Below, piece by piece: positions 8,156-16,630 of a stretch of 57,480 bases of DNA. Source of the DNA: Thermomicrobiales bacterium (lineage in GTDB: Bacteria; Chloroflexota; Chloroflexia; Thermomicrobiales; UBA6265); contig JAHBVL010000015.1 of the NCBI GenBank assembly GCA_019637585.1, positions 1 through 57,480 on the forward strand. The letters run 5' to 3'. The notes below the pieces were generated by a model. That model had not been told where the DNA came from. It made no database searches and saw only the letters and a program-made list of their open reading frames with translations. Numbering within the stretch: position 1 is the first letter of the stretch; every line of letters starts with the position of its first letter. The position numbers were made by a program, and so were the translations under genes.

Positions 8156-8956
8156 TCAGGAGAAAATGAGACGGTCCTTGTTCGATTCGCGACCCTCGAG
8201 CTGAGGGGTTTGATCGTAGTTCGTCAGCTCCAGCAAGCGAAGAATCTCGTCGTGGAGCTGCCGGTAGGTGATGCAGTAATTCGCATCGCGAATGGCTTTG
8301 ATGGCATGCCAGGTCATCGCGCCATGGTAGACGCCCTCGATTTTGGCGTCGAAGGAGTACTGCTTGTCGCTGCAACCGCTCAGCAGCACCTCTTTCATCC
8401 CCTCCTGAGGGTATTTCTCGCCACTCGCAGGGTGGGCTTCCCAGGGATCGTCCAGCTCCTTGTCGCCGCGAACGCGGGGCCGGAGGAAGCGGTGGCGGCG
8501 ATCGTCCGGGGTGGGAAGGAGCGACGGAACCCGGGTTGCGGTTCCGGAGAAGCAGTTGTCGAGAATCGCCGTGAAGCTGACGCCGTCCGGCAACGTCGTG
8601 AAAAGCTCCCGGAGCTCGTCGTCGAGGAGGACGTTGTCCATGATGTCGTATGGGCAGATGATCTCGTCGTACGTCGGTTCGTCGCCGTCGGTATCCGCGA
8701 CGTAGGAACCATGCGATGAGTTCGTCAACACCAGGACGTCGCCTGGCGAAGCGCCGGCCACGAGTCCAGTCAGCGCGCCGACGATATTCTCCTTTGTCGC
8801 TTCGCTATCCTCGATAACGCGAACGGTCTCGGCGTCGAAATCGAACCGGGTCGAGAGAAGCTCGGCCCAGGCCCGGGCGTCGTTGACGCACCCCTTGAGA
8901 TCATTGTCCTCACCGGGGTAATCATTGATGCCAATGCAGATGGCGCGTTTCACCAC
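8156..8956 (-). CDS. Caspase-like cysteine protease (peptidase C14)
   Basis: A 266-residue single-domain metacaspase/caspase-fold protease and first gene of the leftward operon. The N-terminal KRAICIGINDYP strand, the catalytic histidine in NSSHGSY (His82) and the nucleophile in DNCFSG (Cys135) are all present, so it should be active. There is no prodomain, death-fold or repeat region, so activation must come from partners. The GTG start at 8956 has GAGAGGAG just upstream; a second GTG follows immediately. It lies next to a CHAT protease, a related caspase-fold enzyme, in the same operon. Family members act in bacterial conflict and cell-death pathways; the role here is inferred. Confidence 0.9.
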   Translation of the reverse strand: MVKRAICIGINDYPGEDNDLKGCVNDARAWAELLSTRFDFDAETVRVIEDSEATKENIVGALTGLVAGASPGDVLVLTNSSHGSYVADTDGDEPTYDEIICPYDIMDNVLLDDELRELFTTLPDGVSFTAILDNCFSGTATRVPSLLPTPDDRRHRFLRPRVRGDKELDDPWEAHPASGEKYPQEGMKEVLLSGCSDKQYSFDAKIEGVYHGAMTWHAIKAIRDANYCITYRQLHDEILRLLELTNYDQTPQLEGRESNKDRLIFS

Positions 8957-9274
8957 GGAGCACTCCTCTCAAAGCAATCGCAAGCGCAGGGGCAACGTAC
9001 AGTGCGCGATCGAACCGGGTCACGCGGGTTGGTCAGTCAATTCATTATGCACCCGTGGATGGCCGTTGGAACTCTGTAGAAGTACGGAAATCTCGAGAGA
9101 AGGTGACCGGAATCCGCCAAAGCGATGCACAATCGTGGCGAAACCATGAACTGGAGTCAGACGGATCATGACCGTTCGATCTGAACGTACACCGCGATTT
9201 GGGCATCAGCGGTACACTACGCGTGGTGGTGGCACAGTGAAAGAACGCGCGCTGAACCTCGAAGTGAGTCACTC
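8957..9274. other. Divergent intergenic region
   Basis: 318 bases between the leftward caspase operon and the rightward gene at 9275. It must hold both promoters. A TTGACT -35-like box lies on the minus strand at 9035-9040 and a TACACT -10-like box on the plus strand near 9213, but neither has a good partner. No gene or strong hairpin is seen. Confidence 0.4.
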
Positions 9275-9559
9275 ATGGAAGAACTCCTCCCTATCCGTTT
9301 GCAGGACTATGCCGACGAAGTTCGTGTCGATGTCCTCCGCCGTCTGGCCGAGCAGGCCATGAGTGACGAAGCGTTCCGGGCCGTTGCCCGAGTCGATCTG
9401 ATGGATGCGCTCAGCCAGTTTGGCTACGAGCTCACGGAAAAAGAGCTCGAACTCGTTCTTCGCTTCCGGGATGCCCTGGCCGAAGCGGGGATCGACGTCT
9501 TCCTGCAGGAACGGGTGGATCCGCAATATCTCGATCTCTTCTCCAGATTAGCTGGCTAG
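9275..9559 (+). CDS. Small helical protein of unknown function, Nif11-like leader pattern
   Basis: A 94-residue, acidic, almost wholly helical protein with no cysteine. The stretch at about residues 25-60 (A-M-S-D-E-A-F-R, then A-L-S-Q-F-G-Y-E-L-T-E-K-E-L) follows the pattern of Nif11/NHLP-type leader domains, where a helix is followed by G-x-x-L-T-x-x-E-L. Those domains occur in precursors of ribosomally made modified peptides. No modifying enzyme or exporter gene is nearby and the C-terminus lacks Cys/Ser/Thr-rich core residues. It may therefore be a stand-alone protein that shares only the fold. The start is ATG with no strong ribosome site. Confidence 0.65.
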   Translation: MEELLPIRLQDYADEVRVDVLRRLAEQAMSDEAFRAVARVDLMDALSQFGYELTEKELELVLRFRDALAEAGIDVFLQERVDPQYLDLFSRLAG

Positions 9560-9628
9560 CGCGCTCTGCAGAACGATCGGCTCGTGCCCATCCTGACCTT
9601 CGCTGGAGCGTCGACTGCTGCGGCAGGA

Positions 9629-9653
9629 GGTTCCTCGACAAGCTCGGAATGAC
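9629..9653. repeat. Half-copy of the GTCAT..GAGC intergenic repeat
   Basis: On the minus strand this reads GTCATTCCGAGCTTGTCGAG and continues to the GGAACC end. It matches the palindromic repeat type also seen at 15638-15756 and 42053-42180. It lies between the convergent genes at 9275 and upp. Confidence 0.6.
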
Positions 9654-9680
9654 GTGTCTTTGGATGGGGCCAGAATCCGT

Positions 9681-10364
9681 CTACGATGTCCCGAATAACC
9701 GGTCGCCGGCGTCGCCGAGACCCGGCCGGATGTACTTGGCTTCATCGAGCTGGCGATCGAGCAGCGCGACGTGCAGCGGCACATCGGGATGTTCCCGGAG
9801 CATCAGCTGCACTCCCTCCGGCGCCGCGATGAGCCCGACAAACCTGATATTGGTTGCGCCATGTTCTTTCAGCACGTCGACGGCTGCCGAAGCTGATCCG
9901 GCTGTGGCCAGCATCGGATCGAGCAGGATGGTGGTGTCGACGGGGAGTCGTTCCGGCAACCGGTGGTAGTAGCTGACCGGATTGTGCGTCTCTTCATCGC
10001 GGTAGATACCGAGGTGATAGACCGTCGCCGAGGGAAGCAGATCGCGGGCGCCATCGACCATGCCGAGACCAGCTCTCAAAATTGGAATGAGGGCAATCCG
10101 CGCCGCCAGTTCATATCCCTGGCGCGGTTCGAGCGGGGTCTGATACTCGCGGCTGCGCAGCGGCAGATCGCCTGTCGCCTCATAGAGGAGCAGATGCGTC
10201 AGTTCCCGGACAAGCTCCCGAAAATGGCCGGTGTCGGTCGATTTGTCCGATAGATGCGAAATCTTGTGCACGACCAGCGGATGAGCGCTGACGCGCAGAT
10301 TGGGGTACTGCTCGGATGAGGTGTCCAATGTGGCGACTCCCGAAGAACGCATCTCTGTGGACAT
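9681..10364 (-). CDS. upp: Uracil phosphoribosyltransferase
   Basis: A 227-residue enzyme of pyrimidine salvage that joins uracil and PRPP to make UMP in the cytoplasm. The PRPP-binding loop DPMLATAGSA and the C-terminal YIRPGLGDAGDRLFGT uracil-binding end are characteristic. The ATG at 10364 gives the usual family N-terminus, beginning shortly before N-L-R-V-S-A-H-P-L; an upstream in-frame ATG would add 25 residues unlike the family. It is monocistronic, and divergent from the VOC/aldehyde dehydrogenase pair. Confidence 0.96.
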   Translation of the reverse strand: MSTEMRSSGVATLDTSSEQYPNLRVSAHPLVVHKISHLSDKSTDTGHFRELVRELTHLLLYEATGDLPLRSREYQTPLEPRQGYELAARIALIPILRAGLGMVDGARDLLPSATVYHLGIYRDEETHNPVSYYHRLPERLPVDTTILLDPMLATAGSASAAVDVLKEHGATNIRFVGLIAAPEGVQLMLREHPDVPLHVALLDRQLDEAKYIRPGLGDAGDRLFGTS

Positions 10365-10483
10365 GATGAACTGATGCTCGCGACGATACGACACTGAAGG
10401 GTACCATTGGGGTGGAACCACTCGGTGGTTCGATTCCACAGCATCCGTGGGTGCGGATGGCCACCGACCACCAGGAGTCTTGC

Positions 10484-10870
10484 ATGGCGAGCGTTCTTCG
10501 TATCCAACATGTCAGCGTCCCGATGCCGCCCGGCGGCGAGGAAGAAGCACGCCGTTTCTATTCCGGCGCTCTCGGTTTGCAGGAGAAGACTCCACCGGTG
10601 GCGCTGGCCGATCTCGATATCGTCTGGTTCCATGCCGGCGCAGACGGGCTGGAAGTTCACGTGTTCACCGACCGAACCGGGCAATCGCCCGTTCAAGCCC
10701 AGCATCTCTGCCTCCAGGTCGATGCGCTCGATGACTTTCGAGCCGCCTTGGAAAGCCGAGGGATTGCCACGGAGGATGCGGTTGCCATTCACAACCGCCC
10801 CCGGTTTTTCATCCGGGATCCGTTTGGCAATCAGATCGAAATCACCCAGGTCCTGGGTGCATACCTTTGA
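10484..10870 (+). CDS. VOC (glyoxalase/bleomycin-resistance) family protein
   Basis: A 128-residue single vicinal-oxygen-chelate protein of the small glyoxalase-like type. It contains the expected H-V-S-V-P-M start (metal His), E-E-A-R-R-F-Y-S-G-A-L-G-L helix, H-L-C-L-Q-V second strand and I-R-D-P-F-G-N-Q-I-E-I end with a metal-binding Glu. The ATG at 10484 is preceded by AGGAG at 10473-10477, which favours it over earlier in-frame ATGs. The substrate cannot be told from sequence. It is followed 46 bases later by the semialdehyde dehydrogenase, probably in the same transcript. Confidence 0.88.
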   Translation: MASVLRIQHVSVPMPPGGEEEARRFYSGALGLQEKTPPVALADLDIVWFHAGADGLEVHVFTDRTGQSPVQAQHLCLQVDALDDFRAALESRGIATEDAVAIHNRPRFFIRDPFGNQIEITQVLGAYL

Positions 10871-10916
10871 GTCGCCAGAGTTTTTCGAGGATTGGAAGAA
10901 AAGGAGTTCCTTCGCT

Positions 10917-12485
10917 GTGAGCGCGACGACCGAAAAGATTACCTATACGGCCACCCCGGAGCAAATCGAACGGATGCATGCGACGTTCGATGATGCGCTT
11001 TCGGCGGCCGAAGGGGATCTTGGCCAGACCTATCCGATGATCATCAATGGGAAGGAGCGGACTGCGGCCAAGCAGTTCGAGGTTCATTCGCCGATCGATC
11101 ACTCGATTCTGATCGGGGCGTTCCAGAGTGGCACCGAGCAGGACGTCAATGACGCTGTCGCCGCGGCGAAAGCAGCCTATCCCGCCTGGTCGTCGAGACC
11201 GTGGCAGGAGCGGGTGGCGATCATGCGCAAGGCTGCGGCGCTGGTCCGGGAGCGAAAGTTCCGGCTTTCCGCTTTGCTGATCATCGAAGCGGGGAAGAAC
11301 CGGGGCGAGGCGATTGGCGAAGTCGAAGAGGGCGCTGACCTGATCGATGAGTACGCCAACCAGATGGAAGCCAGCAACGGATTCGTCCGCGATCTGGAAT
11401 CGCTCGATCCTGCCGAGCGGAACCGATCGGTGCTCAGGCCATTCGGCGTTTGGGCGGTGCTGGCGCCGTTCAATTTCCCTCACGCTCTCTCAGCGGGAAT
11501 GTCCTCCGGAGCGCTGGTCGCCGGGAACACCGTTGTCTACAAACCGGCGTCGGCTACGCCGCTCGCGGGGTATGAGCTGGCGCGATGCTACGTCGACGCT
11601 GGTGTGCCGGCCGGTGTCTTCAACTACATCACCGGTTCGGGCGAAGTCGTGGGCAGCACGCTCACCAACCACCCCGATGTCGATGGCGTGATCTTCACCG
11701 GATCGAAAGAGGTTGGGCTCGACCTCTTCCACGCGTTCAGCACCGAATTTCCCAAACCATGCATTACCGAGATGGGCGGCAAGAACCCGACGATCGTCAC
11801 GGCAAAAGCCGATCTGGACAAAGCCGTCGAAGGGGTGGTTCGGTCGGCGTTCGGCTACTCGGGACAGAAGTGCTCGGCCTGTTCGCGGGCGTATGTCGAG
11901 AAACCGGTCTACGACGAGTTCGTGGCCAAATTGATCGAACGGGCCAACCGGGTCAAAGTCGGTGACCCGCGTGACCGGGACGTCTTCGTCGGTCCTGTCA
12001 TCGACGAAAAGGCGGTCAAGCGATTCGAACAGGCGGTGAGCTCAGCGTCGGGTGGCACGGTCGCGGTGGGTGGCCAGCGATTGTCGGGCGACGGTTTCGA
12101 CAGCGGCACCTATGTGGCGCCGACGATCGTCACCGACCTCCCGGTCGACCACGATCTCTTCCGCAACGAACTCTTCCTCCCATTTCTCGTGGTGGCGCCC
12201 GTCGAGTCGCTCGACGAAGCGCTCGACTTGGCCAATGACACCGAGTATGGGCTGACCGCAGGTATCTTCTCGGAAGACGAAACCGAAATCGAGACCTTTT
12301 TCGACGGAATCGAAGCGGGTGTGGTCTACGCCAACCGGAAGGGGGGCGCCACCACCGGCGCCTGGCCCGGATGCCAGTCGTTCTGTGGCTGGAAAGCCAG
12401 CGGCAGCACCGGCAAGGGCGGTTTGGGACCGTACTACGTGCAGCAGTTCCTTCGTGAACAGTCTCGAACTCTGGTTGTGGATTAG
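10917..12485 (+). CDS. rocA: L-glutamate gamma-semialdehyde (pyrroline-5-carboxylate) dehydrogenase
   Basis: A 522-residue NAD-dependent aldehyde dehydrogenase that oxidises glutamate semialdehyde to glutamate, the last step of proline and arginine breakdown. The N-terminal extension before G-x-x-Y-P-x-I-I-N-G-K, the general base Glu285 (EMGGKNP) and the nucleophile Cys319 (GQKCSACSR), 34 residues apart, are typical of the RocA/PruA group. The GTG start at 10917 has AAGGAG at 10901-10906. The open frame runs further upstream, but that part lies over the VOC gene in another frame and is not family-like. Proline biosynthesis is represented by proC at 25.3-26.1 kb. Confidence 0.93.
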   Translation: MSATTEKITYTATPEQIERMHATFDDALSAAEGDLGQTYPMIINGKERTAAKQFEVHSPIDHSILIGAFQSGTEQDVNDAVAAAKAAYPAWSSRPWQERVAIMRKAAALVRERKFRLSALLIIEAGKNRGEAIGEVEEGADLIDEYANQMEASNGFVRDLESLDPAERNRSVLRPFGVWAVLAPFNFPHALSAGMSSGALVAGNTVVYKPASATPLAGYELARCYVDAGVPAGVFNYITGSGEVVGSTLTNHPDVDGVIFTGSKEVGLDLFHAFSTEFPKPCITEMGGKNPTIVTAKADLDKAVEGVVRSAFGYSGQKCSACSRAYVEKPVYDEFVAKLIERANRVKVGDPRDRDVFVGPVIDEKAVKRFEQAVSSASGGTVAVGGQRLSGDGFDSGTYVAPTIVTDLPVDHDLFRNELFLPFLVVAPVESLDEALDLANDTEYGLTAGIFSEDETEIETFFDGIEAGVVYANRKGGATTGAWPGCQSFCGWKASGSTGKGGLGPYYVQQFLREQSRTLVVD

Positions 12486-12511
12486 CACCGGACCGAATGA
12501 GCGGCAGTGGA

Positions 12512-12538
12512 CGCCAAAGCTCCTCAGGAGCTTTGGCG
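12512..12538. terminator. Hairpin after the semialdehyde dehydrogenase gene
   Basis: A 12-bp perfect stem (12512-12523 with 12527-12538) with a 3-nt TCA loop, 26 bases after the rocA stop. There is no T-run after it, so this is a weak or rho-assisted terminator, or an RNA stabiliser. Confidence 0.5.
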
Positions 12539-12597
12539 CCCTCTCGACGAGGTGATCGACGGCAAAACGGATCGGAAGTGAGGGGAGGGTCATCGAC

Positions 12598-13956
12598 ATG
12601 TCAACAATGCCCGCTATCGACCGGGATGCCACGGCCAGACGACTGATCGATGGCTTTCTGGCCAGAACCACGGTCTCGCGGAACCGTCATGAGATGGCGA
12701 AAGCCGTCATGCCGGGCGGCGACACGCGAACCGTCGCGTTTCATCCTCCCTATCCCCTGACCATCGCCGAGGGGCATGGATATGAGATGGTCGATGTGGA
12801 TGGCAATGTCTACATCGACCTGCTGAACAACTACACCTCGCTGATTCATGGTCACGCCCATGCCGCCATCAACGAAGCGGTGACCGATCAGATCAGCCGG
12901 GGGACGAACTTCGCCGCGGCCATTGAATCGCAAACGCGGCTGGCGACGTTGCTCGTCGATCGCATTCCCTCAGTGGACAAAGTGCGCTTCACTAATTCGG
13001 GAACCGAAGCAACCATGAACGCTGTTCGCGCGGCGCGCGCGTTCACCGGCCGTGACCTGATCGTGAAGATGGAAGGTGGCTACCACGGCACCTACGACGA
13101 CTTCGAGATCAGCGTTCATCCGGCGCTCGACGATGCCGGACCGGTCGATGAGCCGACGGCGACCTTCGACACGCGGGGCATTCCCAGCAACACGGCCGAG
13201 AGCGTCGCAGTTGTCCCAATGAACAACATTCCCGCCGTCGAGGCGCTCTTCGGTCGGCGGGGAAGCGAAATCGCCGCCGTTATTCTGGAGCCGGTGATGG
13301 GATCAGCCGGAATGATTCCGGCCGAAACTGCTTATCTGCAGGCATTGCGGGATTTGACGACGAGGGCCGGGGCGCTGCTGATCTTCGACGAGGTGATGAG
13401 TTTCCGACTGGAAACGGGCGGCTATCAGCAGTTTGCCGGCGTCAATCCGGATATCACGACCATGGCCAAAATCATTGGCGGTGGATTCCCGGTCGGCGCG
13501 TTCGGCGGTGGCGATGCCGTGATGTCGCAGTTCGATCCGACCAGTGGCAAACCGCTCTGGCAGTCGGGCACGTTCAACGGCAATGCGGTGACCACGGTGG
13601 CCGGCGCCGTGGCGATGGAGCACTACGGTGCGGACGAGGTTGCCCGGATCAACGAGCTGGGCGCACAACTGCGGGGTGGTTTGGCCGAGGCGCTCGAAGA
13701 GCGAATGATTCCTGCGACCGTGACCGGATACGGCTCCTTTGCCGGCGTCCACTTTGGCGTGGATGGCGTTCGCAACTACCGGGATGCCGCCGGCTCCGAT
13801 CAGGATTTCAAACGACTGGTCCACCTCGCCCTGCTGCAGGAAGGTGTCTTCGCCGCGCCCCGCCTGATGTTCTGTACATCGACGCCAATGACCGAGGCGA
13901 CGATCATCGATGTGGTCGGCCGGTTCGGCCGGGCGCTCGATGCCGTGCGGCTCTGA
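12598..13956 (+). CDS. Class III PLP aminotransferase, glutamate-1-semialdehyde aminomutase-like
   Basis: A 452-residue PLP enzyme. The family features are the D-x-D-G-N-x-Y-I-D-L strand, T-N-S-G-T-E-A cofactor-phosphate loop, F-D-E-V cofactor Asp and Lys291 in T-M-A-K-I-I-G-G-G-F-P-V-G-A-F-G-G. The last motif and the overall layout fit the HemL-like subgroup rather than ornithine or GABA transaminases. A true HemL role in haem synthesis cannot be assumed, because no other hem genes are near and many HemL-like enzymes act on other amino acids. ATG 12598 is preceded by GGGGAGGG. Confidence 0.85.
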   Translation: MSTMPAIDRDATARRLIDGFLARTTVSRNRHEMAKAVMPGGDTRTVAFHPPYPLTIAEGHGYEMVDVDGNVYIDLLNNYTSLIHGHAHAAINEAVTDQISRGTNFAAAIESQTRLATLLVDRIPSVDKVRFTNSGTEATMNAVRAARAFTGRDLIVKMEGGYHGTYDDFEISVHPALDDAGPVDEPTATFDTRGIPSNTAESVAVVPMNNIPAVEALFGRRGSEIAAVILEPVMGSAGMIPAETAYLQALRDLTTRAGALLIFDEVMSFRLETGGYQQFAGVNPDITTMAKIIGGGFPVGAFGGGDAVMSQFDPTSGKPLWQSGTFNGNAVTTVAGAVAMEHYGADEVARINELGAQLRGGLAEALEERMIPATVTGYGSFAGVHFGVDGVRNYRDAAGSDQDFKRLVHLALLQEGVFAAPRLMFCTSTPMTEATIIDVVGRFGRALDAVRL

Positions 13957-13963
13957 CGCACCC

Positions 13964-14635
13964 ATGCCGGAGGAAATGCGCGAACCGGTGACGGTTCTGG
14001 CAGTCTCCGACCAGATAGACCAGCGCATTTACAGCTCTTCGATCAGATCGCGCATGGACGACGTGAAGATGGTCATCGGCTGTGGCGATCTCCCTGCCCG
14101 GTATCTCGAGTTTCTCGCCGATGCACTGGATAAGCCGGTCTATTTCGTGCTGGGCAACCATATGGAGGAGTGGACGAGGGATCCACAATCGGGGAAGCCG
14201 TACGACCCGATGGGATGCGTCAATCTCGACGCCAGGGTCATCGCCGATCGATCGACCGGGTTGATTCTGGCCGGGCTACCGGGGTCGCCACGGTACTCCG
14301 GCGAGGGAGGGCAGCAGTTCGCTGAATGGCAGATGGCGCTCAAGATCGGCCGGATGCTGCCCAGGCTGGTGAGGAACCGTCTGCGGCGTGGCCGGTGGCT
14401 GGACATTCTGGTGACGCACGCGCCACCACGCGGGGTCAACGATCGCGACGATGTCGCGCATCGCGGTTTCGCGTCGATCGCCTGGTTTCTGCGCCGGTTC
14501 AAGCCGCGCTATCACCTGCACGGGCACATCCATCTCTACGACCGGAATGAGCTCTACCGGCAGCGATATCACACGGTCGAAGTCATCAATGTCTACCCCT
14601 ATCAGAAACTGACGCTCGACTGCGAGCGAAGCTGA
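13964..14635 (+). CDS. Calcineurin-like metallophosphoesterase
   Basis: A 223-residue phosphoesterase with the two-metal site motifs D-Q-I-D (Asp16), G-D-L-P, G-N-H, T-H-A-P-P and H-G-H-I-H. The substrate is not recognisable. The start at ATG 13964 is 8 bases after the upstream aminotransferase stop; an alternative ATG at 13976 follows a GGAGGA that lies too close for it. It is probably co-transcribed with the following ParB-like gene. Confidence 0.85.
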   Translation: MPEEMREPVTVLAVSDQIDQRIYSSSIRSRMDDVKMVIGCGDLPARYLEFLADALDKPVYFVLGNHMEEWTRDPQSGKPYDPMGCVNLDARVIADRSTGLILAGLPGSPRYSGEGGQQFAEWQMALKIGRMLPRLVRNRLRRGRWLDILVTHAPPRGVNDRDDVAHRGFASIAWFLRRFKPRYHLHGHIHLYDRNELYRQRYHTVEVINVYPYQKLTLDCERS

Positions 14636-14672
14636 CGAAATCCTGCACCGGATGTGAGGCGGTCTGCCGTCG

Positions 14673-15590
14673 ATGTCGAGCACTGATGACCTGGTCCGCG
14701 AAGACTATGACAGGGCACACCGCCGGGCCTTTCTCCGCTCGATTCGGAGCCAGATCCTGCGCCAGCCGAACACGCTCCTGCCGTACAGAGCGCTGCGGGA
14801 GCGCGTGAAGGTCGAGCAGGAGGTCTATCGCGGCATGCGGGAGGTGCCGGTCGATCAGATCGTGGGGAGTGTCGACCGGTTCCAGGATTTCGATCGCGCC
14901 TTTTTCCCTCGGCAACGCCATACCGCGGATCGCTGGAAGAGCATCGACACCGCCTACCATCGCGACATCCGCCTCCCGCCGGTTCAGCTCTACAAGGTCG
15001 GCGACATCTACTTCGTCAAGGATGGCAACCACCGGGTTTCCGTAGCGCGAAAACATGGCGTGGCGTTCATCGATGCCGAAGTCATCGAAGCCCAGATCCG
15101 GGTGCCGCTTCACTCGTCGATGTCGCCGGCGCAGCTGTTGCACCAGATGGAATATGCGGAATTCCTGAGAAAAACGAATCTCGACCGCACCCGTCCCGAT
15201 CACGACATCCGGCCCACCAGTCTGGGACGATATGAGGACCTGCTGGAGTTGATCGAGGCACACCGGGATGACCTGACCCGGCATGAAGGGCGGGATGTGT
15301 CGTTCGATGACGCCGCGGCGAGCTGGTTCGACTCCTGCTATCTGCCCATCGTCACCGTCGGGCGGGAGCAACGGTTGCTGCGCGATTTTCCCGGCAGAAC
15401 GGAAGCTGACGTCTTTCTCTGGGTGATGGCCAACCAGGAGCGGATCGAGTCGGAGTTCGGAGCAGGAAGCAGTAGAGATCCTGGGCAAGCGGCCCAGGCG
15501 TACCGGTCGATGGAGGGCCGGCGGAACCGGCTGGGACGGTTGGTCCGGAAGGGAATCCAGAACGTGCAGGATGCGCTGCCCGGCTCCTAA
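14673..15590 (+). CDS. ParB/sulfiredoxin-fold protein
   Basis: A 305-residue protein. Residues about 58-145 form a ParB-like N-terminal domain: V-P-V-D-Q-I-V-G-S-V, L-P-P-V-Q-L-Y-K-V-G-D-I-Y-F-V and the signature D-G-N-H-R-V-S-V-A-R (ParB box equivalent). ParB domains bind or hydrolyse CTP, but many stand-alone versions serve as nucleotide-binding modules or nucleases. There is no helix-turn-helix DNA-binding region and no ParA partner, so chromosome segregation is unlikely. The family recurs in Chloroflexi and Actinobacteria with unknown role. It follows the phosphoesterase gene by 37 bases. Confidence 0.75.
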   Translation: MSSTDDLVREDYDRAHRRAFLRSIRSQILRQPNTLLPYRALRERVKVEQEVYRGMREVPVDQIVGSVDRFQDFDRAFFPRQRHTADRWKSIDTAYHRDIRLPPVQLYKVGDIYFVKDGNHRVSVARKHGVAFIDAEVIEAQIRVPLHSSMSPAQLLHQMEYAEFLRKTNLDRTRPDHDIRPTSLGRYEDLLELIEAHRDDLTRHEGRDVSFDDAAASWFDSCYLPIVTVGREQRLLRDFPGRTEADVFLWVMANQERIESEFGAGSSRDPGQAAQAYRSMEGRRNRLGRLVRKGIQNVQDALPGS

Positions 15591-15637
15591 AGACCATCGT
15601 CATCCCGACCGACACACCGTCATCTGGACCCACATTT

Positions 15638-15756
15638 CGTCATCCCGACCGGAGCGAAGCGGAGTGGAGGGATCTCTCGTTCGAGTCTGGCAACGCCGCA
15701 GATGAGCAGGTTGCCGGACCCGAACGAGAGGTTCCTCGGCTTCGCTCGGAATGACG
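15638..15756. repeat. Palindromic GTCAT..GAGCGAAGC intergenic repeat element
   Basis: The 5' arm (CGTCATCCCGACCGGAGCGA then GGGATCTCTCGTTCG) and the 3' arm (CGAACGAGAGG then GCTTCGCTCGGAATGACG) are imperfect reverse complements and enclose TGGCAACG/GGTTGCC pairs. A second CGTCATCCCGACCG lies at 15598-15611. The element separates two convergent genes and probably folds as a long hairpin in both transcripts. Confidence 0.75.
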
Positions 15757-15761
15757 GTGTG

Positions 15762-16595
15762 TCAACCGTCGGTGCTTGTCAGCAAGTGACCGTAGACGGG
15801 CAGGCGTGGCGTTCGGCGGCGGAGACGCGTTCTTGTGTCGTGCATGTCGCGACCCGACGCTCTTCTGGCCTGGACGCCCGTAATTCCTTCGGAGATGGCT
15901 TGTATGTCCCGTTCATCGGACGCGTGAGCGTAGGCGTTGAGCTTTGCCAGAAGCGCCTCATCAGAACCGAACCAGCTGGCGTGCCATCCTCCAACCTCAT
16001 GAACGAGTCTGCCCGGTATCGCGCCACCGCCGATGTCGCTGTGATGTCCGGCATCGGCGGCGGCTCGCAGCACGCCGGCTGGATAGCACCGGATCGACCA
16101 GTGGTCCCACCGGCCGAGAAAGGTCTGCCAGTTGAAATTGAACCAGTGCGGGCACAGGAACACCGGAAACTCGAACGCCGACCACGCGAGTTTGTCGATG
16201 ATTTCGGGATACGGGACCTCATCGAGATCGGAGATGACGATCAGATCATCGTCAGCGGTGGAGAGGGGCGCGGCTCCGAGCGTCCAGATCGCAGTCCGCT
16301 GGTGCCGCTCGCGAGCCCAGTGGTCCGGACCAGTTGGTGGATCGGAATCGACCACGGCGTGGAGCCGGTTGCCCAGCCAGGCGAAACGGTCGTCCAGTTC
16401 CGGGTGAACGAGTTCGCGCGGCATGCCGCTGTGGGTCAGCACCGACTCGACGATGACGAAATCGTCGACAACGTCGCCGAGCTCATGGACCCTCCAGTCG
16501 AGCGCTGCGATTTCCTGGTGGAACATCGAACCAGCGATGACTCGGCGGCGAGTGTCCCGAGCAGGCAAATTCTCGACAAGAACCCGGGGGAACAT
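15762..16595 (-). CDS. GT17-family glycosyltransferase
   Basis: A 277-residue protein resembling the beta-1,4-N-acetylglucosaminyltransferase (MGAT3/GT17) family. F-H-Q-E-I-A-A-L-D-W-R near the N-terminus is followed by the diagnostic V-D-D-F-V-I-V-E-S-V-L-T-H-S-G; I-S-D-L-D-E-V-P supplies a D-x-D-like metal and nucleotide site. Bacterial members are soluble enzymes that probably decorate polysaccharide or surface structures; donor and acceptor are unknown. The start chosen is ATG 16595, just downstream of the nagZ stop at 16631; earlier codons in this frame overlap nagZ and are not family-like. Confidence 0.8.
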   Translation of the reverse strand: MFPRVLVENLPARDTRRRVIAGSMFHQEIAALDWRVHELGDVVDDFVIVESVLTHSGMPRELVHPELDDRFAWLGNRLHAVVDSDPPTGPDHWARERHQRTAIWTLGAAPLSTADDDLIVISDLDEVPYPEIIDKLAWSAFEFPVFLCPHWFNFNWQTFLGRWDHWSIRCYPAGVLRAAADAGHHSDIGGGAIPGRLVHEVGGWHASWFGSDEALLAKLNAYAHASDERDIQAISEGITGVQARRASGRDMHDTRTRLRRRTPRLPVYGHLLTSTDG

Positions 16596-16630
16596 CGTGC
16601 TGACCAGGGCAACGCCGTGCGATCTGAGGC

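Noticed and set aside
10407-10916. N-terminal 170-residue extension of the semialdehyde dehydrogenase
   Set aside because: It overlaps the VOC gene in another frame and has no family similarity; GTG 10917 has its own AAGGAG site.
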